Assembly: GCA_017549125.1 (NCBI GenBank)
Contig: JAFYVL010000034.1
Span: forward strand, 1-64,000
Source: Oscillospiraceae bacterium
Lineage (GTDB): Bacteria; Bacillota; Clostridia; Oscillospirales; Oscillospiraceae
Length of the DNA: 64,000 bases
Direction: 5' to 3'
The notes beneath the pieces were generated by a model, which was not told the DNA's origin, did not search any database, and saw nothing but the letters and a program-made list of their open reading frames with translations. How positions within the stretch are numbered: the stretch's first letter is position 1; every line of letters starts with the position of its first letter. This document shows positions 1 to 6,958 of the stretch, piece by piece. A program made the translations under genes and the position numbers.

Positions 1-210
1 AAGTCCACAGGTGGTCTGTCCAACAACTCCAACGGCGCACCCAAGGAAGTTCGTCCCATCATGGACGCAACTCTGGTTGCAATGTGCATGATGCAGGGTC
101 TGACCTCCGCTATCGTTAACCCCAACGACCTGCGTCTGATGGAGACCATCAAGTCCTGCGACATCTTCAAGAACCACGTTCTGTACTCCGATTCCTACCT
201 GGATCTGTAA
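1..210 (+). CDS. acsE: Methyltetrahydrofolate:corrinoid/iron-sulfur protein methyltransferase, C-terminal fragment
   Basis: Only the last 69 codons are present; the gene starts before the window. The visible tail reads STGGLSNNSNGAP, then a helix-rich stretch with NPND, and ends LYSDSYLDL. This matches the end of the AcsE TIM barrel, which moves the methyl group from methyl-tetrahydrofolate to the corrinoid iron-sulfur protein in the Wood-Ljungdahl pathway. The assignment rests on the tail pattern plus acsB and acsV downstream. A strong intrinsic terminator follows at 255-286, so this gene may end a transcript rather than run into acsB. Another pterin-dependent methyltransferase is the alternative, but the neighbours make acsE the best call. 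Confidence 0.85.
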   Translation, partial: KSTGGLSNNSNGAPKEVRPIMDATLVAMCMMQGLTSAIVNPNDLRLMETIKSCDIFKNHVLYSDSYLDL

Positions 211-254
211 GCGGCAAGCTGAGTATAGCGTGATTTAGAAATATCCCGTATAAC

Positions 255-286
255 AAGCCGGGAGGGAGATACCTCCCTCCCGGCTT
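255..286 (+). terminator. Intrinsic terminator after acsE
   Basis: A perfect 14-bp stem AAGCCGGGAGGGAG pairs with its complement across the loop ATAC, followed by ATGCTATTTT. It lies 45 bases after the acsE stop and separates acsE from the DUF559 gene and acsB. Confidence 0.85.
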
Positions 287-348
287 ATGCTATTTTCTGA
301 TTGTCAAATGTTGTAAAAATACCCGAACCAAATTACGGGAGAATTCGC

Positions 349-738
349 ATGAACGATACCTATAACAAGAAGTTGATTCCCAATGCAAAGACACTCCGTA
401 AGAATATGACAAAGGAAGAACGGCATCTGTGGTATGACTTTTTGAAAGAACTACCGATTATGGTTCACAGGCAAAAGGTGATTGGACCGTATATTGTTGA
501 TTTTTATATTGCATCTATTAAGTTGGTCATTGAATTAGATGGTTCTCAACATTATGAAAATGAAGGACAGTATACTGATTACAAAAGAGATGCCTATTTG
601 AATTCCTTGGGCATTACTGTGCAGCGTTACGCAAATTCTGATGTAAATCGGTGCTTTGACGCAGTATGTCAAGATATCTGGAACAAAGTATTTGCTTCCG
701 GAGAAAAGCCTTCTCCTAGAGGAGAAGGTGCCCCGTAG
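349..738 (+). CDS. DUF559-family solitary endonuclease-like protein
   Basis: The product has 129 residues. It carries the DUF559 pattern: LRKNMTKEERHLWYDFL near the N terminus, then RQKVIGPYIVDFYI, then KLVIELDGSQHY, which contains the D-x(n)-E-x-D core of the PD-(D/E)XK nuclease fold related to Vsr. ATG 349 is preferred over an upstream TTG at 301 because GGGAG sits 7 bases upstream and homologs start with this segment. The function is unproven; a DNA nuclease is inferred from the fold. The gene is visibly more AT-rich than acsE and acsB. Its last residues, KPSPRGEGAP, are encoded by a CTTCTCC palindrome, so the stop lies within a repeat. It sits alone between two Wood-Ljungdahl genes. Confidence 0.8.
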   Translation: MNDTYNKKLIPNAKTLRKNMTKEERHLWYDFLKELPIMVHRQKVIGPYIVDFYIASIKLVIELDGSQHYENEGQYTDYKRDAYLNSLGITVQRYANSDVNRCFDAVCQDIWNKVFASGEKPSPRGEGAP

Positions 739-870
739 GGGCGGATGTGGTGTAAAGGCAGTACGAATTCGCTTAAGGATAAATAAATATGTAGTCATTA
801 CCGTACACCACATCAGTCAAAAATCGGTTGTGAATAGCCGATTTTTGCCAGCTTCTCCTCTAGGAGAAGC
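709..870. repeat. Composite inverted palindromic repeat linked to the DUF559 gene
   Basis: Two copies of one module face each other. The left copy has a hairpin with stem CCTTCTCCT (709-728), then the hairpin GCCCC-GTA-GGGGC (730-742), then GATGTGGTGTA (744-754). The right copy on the other strand has the same CTTCTCCT hairpin (851-870) and the same GATGTGGTGTA (804-814), but its inner hairpin is different: CAAAAATCGG (818-827) with CCGATTTTTG (838-847). The outer parts are conserved while the inner hairpin has been exchanged. The left copy overlaps the end of the DUF559 reading frame. No gene is supported in 739-939 apart from the acsB ribosome binding site. Confidence 0.85.
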
Positions 871-939
871 CTCAAATTCGTATATTCAGCCATTCGGCTT
901 TATATAAATATTCCTAAAAATCCTAAGGAGGAATTAACC

Positions 940-3066
940 ATGAGTGTATTAACTGATCTGATTTACGGCGGTTCCAATGCTGTTGCCGGTCTGGTAGAAG
1001 GCGCAGTCAATGACGCCATCGCCAAGTACGGCGCTGACAAGGAAATTGCTTTCCCTGACACCGCCTACTGTTTCCCCACCATTTATGCCGCTACCGGTGT
1101 AAAGGTCAAGACCCTGGGCGATCTGCCTGCTTGTGTGGGTGTGCTGAAGAGCCTGATCACCAATCAGGAGGATCTGGGTCAGGCACTGAACGCAGGCCTT
1201 GCCACCGCTGTGGGTGCTGAAATTATCGAAGGTCTGAAATATGTGGAAGGCGGCGACCCCTATGCCAATGAATCCGGCATCGGCTTCGTTCCCGATCCCA
1301 TCATTCGTAGCCTGGGTGTTCCTCTGGTTACCGGTGACATCCCCGGTGTAGCTGTTGTGCTGGGTAAGGCCGACAATGCTGCCGATGTGGTGTCCGTTGT
1401 GAAGGACTATCAGTCCAAGGGCATCATGACCTTCATGGTTGGTGATGTGATCGAGCAGTGCGCCGAGGGCGGTGTGAAGATGGGTCTGGAATTCCGTGTG
1501 ATCCCTCTGGGTCATGATGTGACCTCCGTGATCCACGTTGTCACCGTCGCTGTCCGTGCAGCACTGATCTTCGGTAATGTGCAGCCCGGTGACCTGGGTG
1601 GCCTGCTGACCTATACCAAGGAGCGTGTTCCCGCATTCGTCAATACCTTCGGTGCTATTGATGCCGTTGTGGTTTCTGCCGGCGCAGGCGCAATCGCTCT
1701 GGGCTTCCCTGTAGTGGTGGACATTGACCTGGGCGAGAACCAGGTTCCCGGTGCATTGGAGTCCGTGTGCGACCATGCCCAGACCGTCAAGAAGTCTCTG
1801 GAACTGCGCAACATCAAGATCAAGGTGAAGGAACTGCCCATTCCTGTGGCATTTGCCGCTGCTTTTGAGGGCGAAATTATCCGTAAGGCTGATATGCATA
1901 ATGAGTTCTGGTCTTCCAAGAACCCCACCGCTGAGCTGGTGGTTATGCGTGAACTGAATGAGATCGAAGACCACAAGATCACCATTATCGGACCTGACCT
2001 GGCTGATGCCAAGGATCTGGCTCTGGCTACTTATGTGGAGGTTGCCGGCAAGAAGATGCAGGTGGACTTCGAGTCTGTTATCGAACGTAAATTCCATGCT
2101 TGGTTCAACTACATGGAAGGTGTTATGCACACCGGTCAGCGTAACCAGGTTCGTGTCCGTGTAAGCAATGCCGCCTTTGAAGCCGGTCTGAGTGTAAAGC
2201 ACTTTGCTGAGGTGCTGTACGTGATGATCATGGACGAGTTTGACGCAGTTGTTGACAAGTGCCAGATCACCATAATCACAGATAGCGCGGAAGCTGAAAA
2301 GTTCCGTGACGAGATCGCAATGCCTCGTTATGCCCAGCGTGATGACCGTCTGGCCTCCATGACCGACGAATCCGTTGACCGCTACTATACCTGTATTCTG
2401 TGCCAGTCCTTCGCACCTGCCCATTGCTGCGTGGTTACCCCCGAGCGCTTGGGTCTGTGTGGTGCTGTGTCCTGGCTGGATGCCAAGGCTACCAATGAGC
2501 TTGACCCCAACGGTCCTTGCCAGCCCATCGAGAAGAAGGGTCTGATCGACGAGCGTACCGGCCGTTATGAGGAAGTCAACCGCATGATCGCAGAAGCCAC
2601 CCATGGCGCTGTGGAAAATGTGACCCTGTACTCCATTCTGGAAGATCCCATGACCTCCTGCGGCTGCTTCGAGTGCATTTGCGGCATCGAGCCTGTGTCC
2701 AACGGTGTGATCGTGGTCAACCGTGAGTTCAAGGGCATGACACCTGCCGGTATGACCTTCGGCGAACTGGCATCCTGCACCGGCGGCGGTGTCCAGACCC
2801 CCGGTTACATGGGTCACGGCCGTCACTTCATCGCTTCCAAGAAGTTCGTATCCGCAGAAGGCGGCATTGGTCGTATCGTATGGATGCCCAAGGAACTGAA
2901 GGACGATGTGGCAGAGCGTTTGAATGCAACCGCTAAGGAGCTGCTGGGCATTGAGAACTTTGTTGACATGATCGCAGACGAGACCATTACTTCCGATTGC
3001 GAAGAGCTGTACGCATGGCTCACCGAGAAGAACCATCCTGTTCTGACCATGGAGCCTCTGATGTAA
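940..3066 (+). CDS. acsB: Acetyl-CoA synthase, catalytic subunit of CODH/ACS
   Basis: This 708-residue enzyme condenses CO, a methyl group from the corrinoid protein, and CoA to acetyl-CoA in the cytoplasm. The A-cluster ligands are all visible: C485-I-L-C488, C497 and C507 for the [4Fe-4S] cubane, and C574-G-C576 for the distal nickel site. The spacing matches the Moorella enzyme (about 729 residues). The start has an ideal AAGGAGG ahead of ATG 940. The gene is GC-richer with strong codon bias, as expected for a highly expressed enzyme. It lies between acsE and acsV, each gap being filled by an AT-rich nuclease or transposase gene. The next gene opens with the codon directly after this stop. 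Confidence 0.97.
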   Translation: MSVLTDLIYGGSNAVAGLVEGAVNDAIAKYGADKEIAFPDTAYCFPTIYAATGVKVKTLGDLPACVGVLKSLITNQEDLGQALNAGLATAVGAEIIEGLKYVEGGDPYANESGIGFVPDPIIRSLGVPLVTGDIPGVAVVLGKADNAADVVSVVKDYQSKGIMTFMVGDVIEQCAEGGVKMGLEFRVIPLGHDVTSVIHVVTVAVRAALIFGNVQPGDLGGLLTYTKERVPAFVNTFGAIDAVVVSAGAGAIALGFPVVVDIDLGENQVPGALESVCDHAQTVKKSLELRNIKIKVKELPIPVAFAAAFEGEIIRKADMHNEFWSSKNPTAELVVMRELNEIEDHKITIIGPDLADAKDLALATYVEVAGKKMQVDFESVIERKFHAWFNYMEGVMHTGQRNQVRVRVSNAAFEAGLSVKHFAEVLYVMIMDEFDAVVDKCQITIITDSAEAEKFRDEIAMPRYAQRDDRLASMTDESVDRYYTCILCQSFAPAHCCVVTPERLGLCGAVSWLDAKATNELDPNGPCQPIEKKGLIDERTGRYEEVNRMIAEATHGAVENVTLYSILEDPMTSCGCFECICGIEPVSNGVIVVNREFKGMTPAGMTFGELASCTGGGVQTPGYMGHGRHFIASKKFVSAEGGIGRIVWMPKELKDDVAERLNATAKELLGIENFVDMIADETITSDCEELYAWLTEKNHPVLTMEPLM

Positions 3067-3555
3067 GTGGACTATAAAAGCAGAAAAAAGCTACGGCTGG
3101 ATGGATATGATTATAACAGCGGTGGTGCGTATTTTGTAACCGTATGCACGCAAAACCGTGAACCAATTCTGGGCACCATTGTAGGGGCCGATGACCACAT
3201 CGGCCCACAAATAAACCTTACCCCTATAGGCGCAGTGGTGGCAAAGTATACCCGGACTATTCCCGGCATAGACAGCTATGTAATCATGCCTAACCATGTT
3301 CATATGATTATTAAAATATCTGCGAAAGATCCTGTAGAAGGGCCGATGTGGTCATCGGCCCCTACAAACACGAGTTTAGTAAACTTGGTTCGATCCTGGA
3401 AAACTATTATTTCCAAGGAATTAGGCGAAACTATTTGGCAAAGATCCTATTACGATCATGTTGTTCGAGATGAGCATGATTATTTAAAAATTATGAACTA
3501 TATGCAAAACAATCCTGCAAAATGGTGCGAGGATAAGTATTACCCTGGGTATTGA
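3067..3555 (+). CDS. REP-associated tyrosine transposase (RAYT, Y1/HUH family) containing REP palindromes in frame
   Basis: The 162-residue product has the RAYT layout: an N-terminal KLRLDGYDY, then GAYFVTVCTQNR, the HUH motif in MPNHVHMI (H77 and H79), and WQRSYYDHVVRDEHDY, which probably holds the catalytic tyrosine, ending in NNPAKW. RAYTs are single-strand DNA nucleases that process REP palindromes. The start is GTG at 3067, directly after the acsB TAA, without a good ribosome binding site of its own, so translational coupling to acsB is likely. Two exact inverted copies of a 26-bp palindrome lie inside the frame and encode VGADDHIGP (residues 39-47) and GPMWSSAPT (about 92-100), on either side of the HUH motif. 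Whether the enzyme is active with these inserts is unknown. Confidence 0.88.
   Translation: MDYKSRKKLRLDGYDYNSGGAYFVTVCTQNREPILGTIVGADDHIGPQINLTPIGAVVAKYTRTIPGIDSYVIMPNHVHMIIKISAKDPVEGPMWSSAPTNTSLVNLVRSWKTIISKELGETIWQRSYYDHVVRDEHDYLKIMNYMQNNPAKWCEDKYYPGY
3181..3206. repeat. REP palindrome inside the RAYT gene, copy 1
   Basis: The element begins GTAGGGGCCGAT and ends ATCGGCCC with GACCAC in the middle. It is the exact reverse complement of 3340-3365, and the identity extends by TT on the GTAGGGG side. It is translated in frame as part of the transposase. Confidence 0.9.
3340..3365. repeat. REP palindrome inside the RAYT gene, copy 2 (inverted)
   Basis: This is the exact inverted copy of 3181-3206. 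It is translated in a different reading phase of the element, as GPMWSSAPT. The two copies could pair with each other in single-stranded DNA or mRNA around the segment encoding the HUH motif. Confidence 0.9.
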
Positions 3556-3581
3556 GGGACGGTGTGGTCACCGTCCCCTAC
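3556..3581. repeat. REP palindrome downstream of the RAYT gene
   Basis: It begins GGGACGGTGTGG and ends TCACCGTCCCCTAC. It has the same length and framework as 3340-3365 but differs at four positions that form two base pairs (C-G to A-T and A-T to G-C), so the hairpin is preserved. Confidence 0.88.
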
Positions 3582-3607
3582 ATAGGGGTGAAAGGATAAA
3601 ATTCTCC

Positions 3608-5539
3608 ATGAAAGTAACCTTCCAAATTGAAGGCGGAAACGCCATTAACATTGAATGTAACGCCGGTGATAACCTGCTGGAACTGGCAAGACGCGCCAAT
3701 GTGGCGATTGATGCTCCTTGCTCCGGCAACGGCTCCTGCGGCAAATGCCGTGTAAAGCTGATCGAGGGACAGCTCGATACGTTCCCCTCCCGTCATATCA
3801 CCGACGAGGAATATGAAGCCGGCTGGCGGCTTTCCTGTAACTGCAAGGTGCTCAGCGATTGTACCGTGCTCGTTCCGGATATTGCCAGCGCATACCAAAG
3901 CCGTATGAAGACCGCTGACCTGTCCTCTCCCGAGGAACTGGCGATTTTTGAAAATGCCAAGGCAGACATGGAATCCGGCGGCCTGGATTTTACCAATAGC
4001 TGCATGGCTGTGCAGCTGGAGATGGAAGCCCCTTCTGAGGCAGACACCATGCCCGATATTGAGCGTCTGGAATGGGCGCTGAATGCTGCATTGGCAATTG
4101 ATGGCGTGCAGATTACTGTACCCTATACCGTCATGACTAAGCTGGCATCCACCCTCCGTGAAAATGATTTCCGTGTCTGCGTGAAGGGCAGATTAGAAGA
4201 TAACCGCTTCACCTGTATGGATATCTGCCCCTATGCGGATACCCAGGTAGTAGGCTGTGCCATTGATATCGGTACTACCACCGTCACCATGGTGCTGGTG
4301 GATCTGCAGACCGGTAAATTGCTGGCAAAGGGTTCTTCCGGTAACGGTCAGATCCGCTACGGTGCAGATGTAATCAACCGTATTATTGAATCCTCTCGTA
4401 CCGGTGGCAAAAAGAAATTGCAGGATGCCATTGTGAAGGAGACTTTGAATCCCATTATTGCAAACCTTTGCAAGACCGCAAATATTAACGCTAGAAGCAT
4501 TTTGCAGCTGACTGTGGGCGCAAATACCACCATGAACCACCTGCTGGTGGGTGTGGATGCAGATCCCGTCCGTATGGATCCTTATATCCCCAGCTTCTTC
4601 GGCTGGAAGGGTCTGGTTGCCCAGGATCTGAAGCTGCCTGCCAACCCCTTAGCACCTGTGGTCATCGCACCCAATATCGGTTCTTATGTGGGCGGCGATA
4701 TTACTGCCGGTACACGGGCTACCATGATGTGGGATCGGGACGAAATGACCCTATTCATCGACTTGGGTACCAATGGCGAGATCGTGTTCGGTAACCGGGA
4801 CTTTTTGATGTCCTGCGCTTGCTCTGCAGGCCCTGCCTTTGAGGGCGGTGATATTTCCTGCGGTATGCGTGCCACCGACGGCGCAGTGGAAGCTGTGACC
4901 ATTGATAAAGATACCATGGAGCCTACCTTGACCATCGTAGGTGACCCCGGTCAGAAATGCGTTGGCATTTGCGGTTCCGGTATTATTGATATTATTTCGG
5001 AACTGTTCCGTTGCGGCATCATCAATGCCAAGGGCATGTTTGTCCGTGAGGGTAGCCGTGTCCGTCGTGATGAGCATGGCATGGGTCGTTATGTGCTGGA
5101 AGAAGCCGCAGAAAGCGAGACTGGCAGGGAAGTGTCCATCAACGAGGTGGATATTGATAACTTCATCCGTGCCAAGGGCGCTATTTATTCCGGTATCGAT
5201 ACGCTGCTGCAAAGCGTGGATATGACCCCGGAATGCATTGACCAGGTGCTGGTGGCAGGCGGTATCGGCTCCGGTATCAATATGAAAAATGCCATCAATA
5301 TCGGCATGCTCCCGGATGTGGAACTGGAAAAATACCGCTACATCGGCAACTCCTCTCTGACCGGTGCTTATGCCATGGTTATGAGTGACCAGGCCGTGGA
5401 GAAGTGCCACGAAGTGGGCGCAAACATGACCTATCTGGAACTGTCTACCTATCCCGGTTATATGGATTCCTTCGTAGCCGCTTGCTTCCTGCCTCATACC
5501 AACGCCAGCTTGTTCCCAAGCTCAAAACAGGAAGTGTAA
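3608..5539 (+). CDS. acsV: Corrinoid activation protein with N-terminal [2Fe-2S] and C-terminal ASKHA domain
   Basis: The 643-residue protein is of the RACE/AcsV type, which uses ATP and a low-potential [2Fe-2S] cluster to return inactive Co(II) corrinoid protein to Co(I). Residues 1-90 form a plant-type ferredoxin domain with C38, C44, C47 and C77 or C79. From about residue 215 the ASKHA part starts with GCAIDIGTTTVTMVLVDL, followed by FIDLGTNGEIVFG and GICGSGIIDIISE. The AAAGGA ahead of ATG 3608 is about 11 bases away, which is acceptable. Its place after acsB supports activation of the corrinoid iron-sulfur protein rather than of a methyltransferase system. No terminator follows; the REP array begins 5 bases after the stop. 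Confidence 0.93.
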   Translation: MKVTFQIEGGNAINIECNAGDNLLELARRANVAIDAPCSGNGSCGKCRVKLIEGQLDTFPSRHITDEEYEAGWRLSCNCKVLSDCTVLVPDIASAYQSRMKTADLSSPEELAIFENAKADMESGGLDFTNSCMAVQLEMEAPSEADTMPDIERLEWALNAALAIDGVQITVPYTVMTKLASTLRENDFRVCVKGRLEDNRFTCMDICPYADTQVVGCAIDIGTTTVTMVLVDLQTGKLLAKGSSGNGQIRYGADVINRIIESSRTGGKKKLQDAIVKETLNPIIANLCKTANINARSILQLTVGANTTMNHLLVGVDADPVRMDPYIPSFFGWKGLVAQDLKLPANPLAPVVIAPNIGSYVGGDITAGTRATMMWDRDEMTLFIDLGTNGEIVFGNRDFLMSCACSAGPAFEGGDISCGMRATDGAVEAVTIDKDTMEPTLTIVGDPGQKCVGICGSGIIDIISELFRCGIINAKGMFVREGSRVRRDEHGMGRYVLEEAAESETGREVSINEVDIDNFIRAKGAIYSGIDTLLQSVDMTPECIDQVLVAGGIGSGINMKNAINIGMLPDVELEKYRYIGNSSLTGAYAMVMSDQAVEKCHEVGANMTYLELSTYPGYMDSFVAACFLPHTNASLFPSSKQEV

Positions 5540-5544
5540 AAGTA

Positions 5545-5801
5545 GTGTCATTGCGAGCTCCGCAGGAGCGTGGCAATCTCCAACACCGCAGTAAGGATAG
5601 TGTCATTGCGAGCTCCATAGGAGCGTGGCAATCTCCAACACCGCAGTAAGGATAGTGTCATTGCGAGCCCTGAAGGGGCGTGGCAATCTCCAACACTGCA
5701 GTAAAGATAGTGTCATTGCGAGCTCCGTAGGAGCGTGGCAATCTCCAACACTGCAGTAAAGATAGTGTCATTGCGAGCTCCGTAGGAGCGTGGCAATCTC
5801 C
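5545..5801. repeat. Tandem REP array, five units at 55-bp period
   Basis: Five copies of a 37-bp palindromic unit start at 5545, 5600, 5655, 5710 and 5765. Each reads GTGTCATTGCGAG, then a CTCC-nnn-GGAG type core, then CGTGGCAATCTCC. The first four are separated by the same 18-bp linker (AACACYGCAGTAARGATA). Core variants are GCTCCGCAGGAGC, GCTCCATAGGAGC, CCCTGAAGGGGC and GCTCCGTAGGAGC. The array fills the gap from acsV to the GIY-YIG gene; the whole 55-bp unit was duplicated, as the linkers are conserved too. Confidence 0.93.
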
Positions 5802-5828
5802 AGCGTAGGAATAGAAAGGGAGTGTAGC

Positions 5829-6125
5829 ATGACGTACTATGTATATATGATGACAAATAAGTACAACAATGTGCTATACACCGGATTTACCAATAATCTG
5901 ATTCGCCGCATTTATGTCCATAAAGAACATATGGATCCTAAAAGTTTTACGACTAGATACCATGTGGAAAAGTTGGTTTATTATGAATCGACTACAGATG
6001 TACGTTCTGCTATTGAACGAGAGAAACAGATAAAAAGCTGGAATCGCACAAGAAAAAATCAATTGGTTGAGAGTATGAATCCGCAATGGCGAGATTTATA
6101 TCCGGAAATAACAGATGCTGTATAG
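5829..6125 (+). CDS. GIY-YIG domain nuclease, UPF0213-like, solitary
   Basis: The 98-residue protein consists of a single GIY-YIG domain: YYVYMMTNKYN then LYTGFTNNLIRRIYVHKE (the YVY/LYTG form of the motif with the following arginine), and SAIEREKQIKSW with the metal-binding glutamate. Such stand-alone proteins are presumed DNA nucleases, without a settled role. ATG 5829 has GGGAG upstream; a longer frame from 5790 would start within the REP and is unlikely. The gene is clearly AT-rich relative to acsV and the DUF3786 gene. REP copies of one family stand on both sides, five before and two after, which suggests a functional link between this nuclease and the repeat. Confidence 0.85.
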   Translation: MTYYVYMMTNKYNNVLYTGFTNNLIRRIYVHKEHMDPKSFTTRYHVEKLVYYESTTDVRSAIEREKQIKSWNRTRKNQLVESMNPQWRDLYPEITDAV

Positions 6126-6131
6126 TAATGT

Positions 6132-6236
6132 GTGTCATTGCGAGCTCCGCAGGAGCGTGGCAATCTCCTATGTACATAACCAACCAGCCGCCAAGGGAGA
6201 TCGCCACACCAGTGTGCGCACTGGTTCGCGATGACA
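6132..6236. repeat. Inverted REP pair with exchanged core, after the GIY-YIG gene
   Basis: Copy one (6132-6168) has the same 37-bp sequence as the tandem array. Copy two (6196-6236) lies in the opposite orientation. Read on its own strand it keeps the outer arms TGTCATCGCGA and GTGGCGATCTCC, but its centre is ACCAGTG-CGC-ACACTGGT instead of the CTCC/GGAG core. Outer arms are conserved while the central hairpin is replaced. Confidence 0.88.
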
Positions 6237-6296
6237 AGGCTGTACTGCAATCAAGGTCTTTTATAACCCAGAAAACAAAGTATTACAGGAGTTTTT

Positions 6297-6908
6297 ATGC
6301 AAATCGAAAATCACAAGGAAGAAGTGCCTTTTGCCTTCTATGAAGAGAAATTTCACAGTCTGGTACCCGGGGAAGTGATTAACCGTGTTACCGGTGTGAA
6401 ATGGGACGGTAAAGAGTTTTATGTAAACCTGCTGGGCAGAGAATTTGCCATCAGCCACCCGGATTATGCCATCCGTGCCACCGATGGCGGTGCTGTGCCT
6501 CCCTTGGCTACCCAGACCTTCTTGCTCCGCTACCTGCTGGAAAGCAAGGATGTGGCATGGGCAGGGGATTGGAAGACTTTCCGGGAAATGCCCTGGGGCG
6601 AAATGTACATTAAGCCCTATACAGGCCGGGTGCTCACTAGAGCAGCCTTTACCCTGGGAACAAGGGTAGCAGCATTCCGTGCCGCCGCGGAAAAAATGCG
6701 TGCAACAGAACTCAAACATGGTGATGCAGGTTATCAGTTCAATCTGATTGGCAATTATCACATGCAGATCATGGTCTGGGAGGGCGATGAAGAATTTCCT
6801 CCCAATGCCCAGGTGATCTACTCCGATAACTTTGCTGAAGGCTTTGCCGCTGAAGACCGTGTCGTCGCCGGCGACATCCTGATCTCTACCATCAAAGTGA
6901 ATATGTAA
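6297..6908 (+). CDS. DUF3786 domain protein
   Basis: The 203-residue soluble protein resembles the DUF3786 family, with segments such as LLGREFAISHPDY, LLRYLLES, WKTFREMPWGEMY and FNLIGNYHMQIMVWEGDEEFPPNAQVIYSDN. The function of the family is unknown, and it is found next to corrinoid and CODH/ACS genes, which fits this position as the last member of the acs cluster. There are no membrane segments and no evident metal-binding cysteine motif. CAGGAG lies 5 to 10 bases ahead of ATG 6297, and a terminator follows at once. A role in corrinoid or folate metabolism is a guess from context only. Confidence 0.75.
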   Translation: MQIENHKEEVPFAFYEEKFHSLVPGEVINRVTGVKWDGKEFYVNLLGREFAISHPDYAIRATDGGAVPPLATQTFLLRYLLESKDVAWAGDWKTFREMPWGEMYIKPYTGRVLTRAAFTLGTRVAAFRAAAEKMRATELKHGDAGYQFNLIGNYHMQIMVWEGDEEFPPNAQVIYSDNFAEGFAAEDRVVAGDILISTIKVNM

Positions 6909-6910
6909 GG

Positions 6911-6937
6911 AAAAGGAGCTGCCCCGCAGCTCCTTTT
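6911..6937 (+). terminator. Intrinsic terminator ending the acs cluster
   Basis: The stem AAAAGGAGCTGC (6911-6922) pairs with GCAGCTCCTTTT (6926-6937) around a CCC loop. It lies 2 bases after the DUF3786 gene. Confidence 0.9.
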
Positions 6938-6958
6938 ACATATATTGCACACCCCCTC

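Noticed and set aside
656..907. Possible small gene in the gap before acsB
   Set aside because: The frame runs through two palindromic repeats and has no ribosome binding site or recognisable domain.
949..3036. Open frame of nearly 700 codons antisense to acsB
   Set aside because: Same reason: a shadow of strong codon bias in acsB, without start signals or family motifs.
3067..3555. IS200/IS605 insertion sequence
   Set aside because: There is no tnpB or left/right end pair; motif order and REP context fit a single-copy RAYT better.
5404..5649. Open frame bridging the end of acsV and the REP array
   Set aside because: It is out of frame with acsV and consists of translated repeats.
5545..5801. 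Possible CRISPR array
   Set aside because: The spacers (18 bp) are nearly identical to each other, the units are strong palindromes of REP type, and there are no cas genes.
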